64,000 bases of DNA from Bacillus nakamurai. GTDB lineage: Bacteria > Bacillota > Bacilli > Bacillales > Bacillaceae. The notes under the pieces were generated by a model. The model was not told the origin of the DNA. It saw only the letters and a list, made by a program, of their open reading frames with translations, and made no database searches. Below are positions 63,962 to 64,000 of the stretch, piece after piece. The number at the start of each line of letters is the position of its first letter. The first letter of the stretch is position 1. The position numbers were made by a program, and so were the translations under genes. Location: contig NZ_LSAZ01000013.1 of NCBI RefSeq assembly GCF_001584325.1, positions 1-64,000 of the forward strand. The letters are read 5' to 3'.

Positions 63962-64000
63962 ATGGGCAACATCATAGAAACCAGACAGTTACAAAAAACA
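63962..64000 (+). CDS. 5' fragment of a gene cut by the window end (possibly ABC ATPase)
   Basis: An ATG preceded by AAGGGG opens a frame of 13 residues (MGNIIETRQLQKT) that runs off the end. The pattern 'ETRQLxKT' resembles the start of ABC transporter ATPases, but too little is present to decide. It follows the opuBD terminator, so it is a separate transcription unit. Confidence 0.5.
   Translation, partial: MGNIIETRQLQKT

Overview
The window is a chromosomal segment from a member of the Bacillus subtilis species complex, most likely the B. amyloliquefaciens/velezensis group. The core gene order and many whole protein sequences match what I know of B. subtilis (pnbA-slrR-epsA..O-yvfG-sigL, lutP/lutR, lutABC, yvbW-yvbV-yvbU-yvbT-araR-araE, cggR-gapA-pgk-tpiA-pgm-eno, yvbK-yvbJ-yvbI, yvbG, opuC, opuB). 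The proteins diverge moderately, and the accessory insertions differ from strain 168. All identifications come from reading the sequence and from memory of the families; no database search was run.

Layout. 0.1-2.1 kb: pnbA esterase and the biofilm regulator slrR (both minus). 2.3-18.1 kb: the complete 15-gene eps exopolysaccharide operon, with a SinR-type operator ahead of it and the EAR antitermination RNA between epsB and epsC. 18.1-19.7 kb: yvfG and sigL (sigma-54). 19.7-26.6 kb: L-lactate utilisation, with permease lutP, regulator lutR, an aminotransferase gene attached to lutR, and lutABC; lutP and lutA share an identical 15-bp operator. 26.6-30.6 kb: a gluconate permease/kinase pair under an RpiR/MurR-type regulator. 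30.6-35.9 kb: an AT-rich island, apparently acquired, with a Cof-type HAD phosphatase, a YczE-like membrane protein, a LacI-family regulator, a decayed amidohydrolase and a 55-residue ORF; two related operator-like palindromes sit at its two outward promoters. 36.0-40.7 kb: a leucine T-box RNA controlling yvbW, then yvbV, yvbU and yvbT. 40.8-43.5 kb: divergent araR/araE. 43.7-51.0 kb: the glycolytic cggR-gapA-pgk-tpiA-pgm-eno cluster. 51.0-55.3 kb: yvbK, yvbJ, yvbI, a possible 20-residue cationic peptide gene with its own terminator, and yvbG. 55.3-63.9 kb: two tandem paralogous osmoprotectant modules, each a divergent GbsR-type regulator plus a four-gene ABC importer. The first is OpuC (broad specificity, Thr74 in the binding protein) and the second OpuB (choline, Asp74). 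The window ends 39 bases into another gene.

How it fits together. The left half links biofilm matrix production (SlrR, Eps) with lactate use. The centre is carbon-source handling (lactate, gluconate, arabinose, central glycolysis) under dedicated sugar-responsive regulators. The right end is osmotic stress protection. The least described parts are the AT-rich island with its putative LacI regulon, the RpiR-controlled gluconate genes, the lutR-coupled aminotransferase, and the small cationic peptide ORF.
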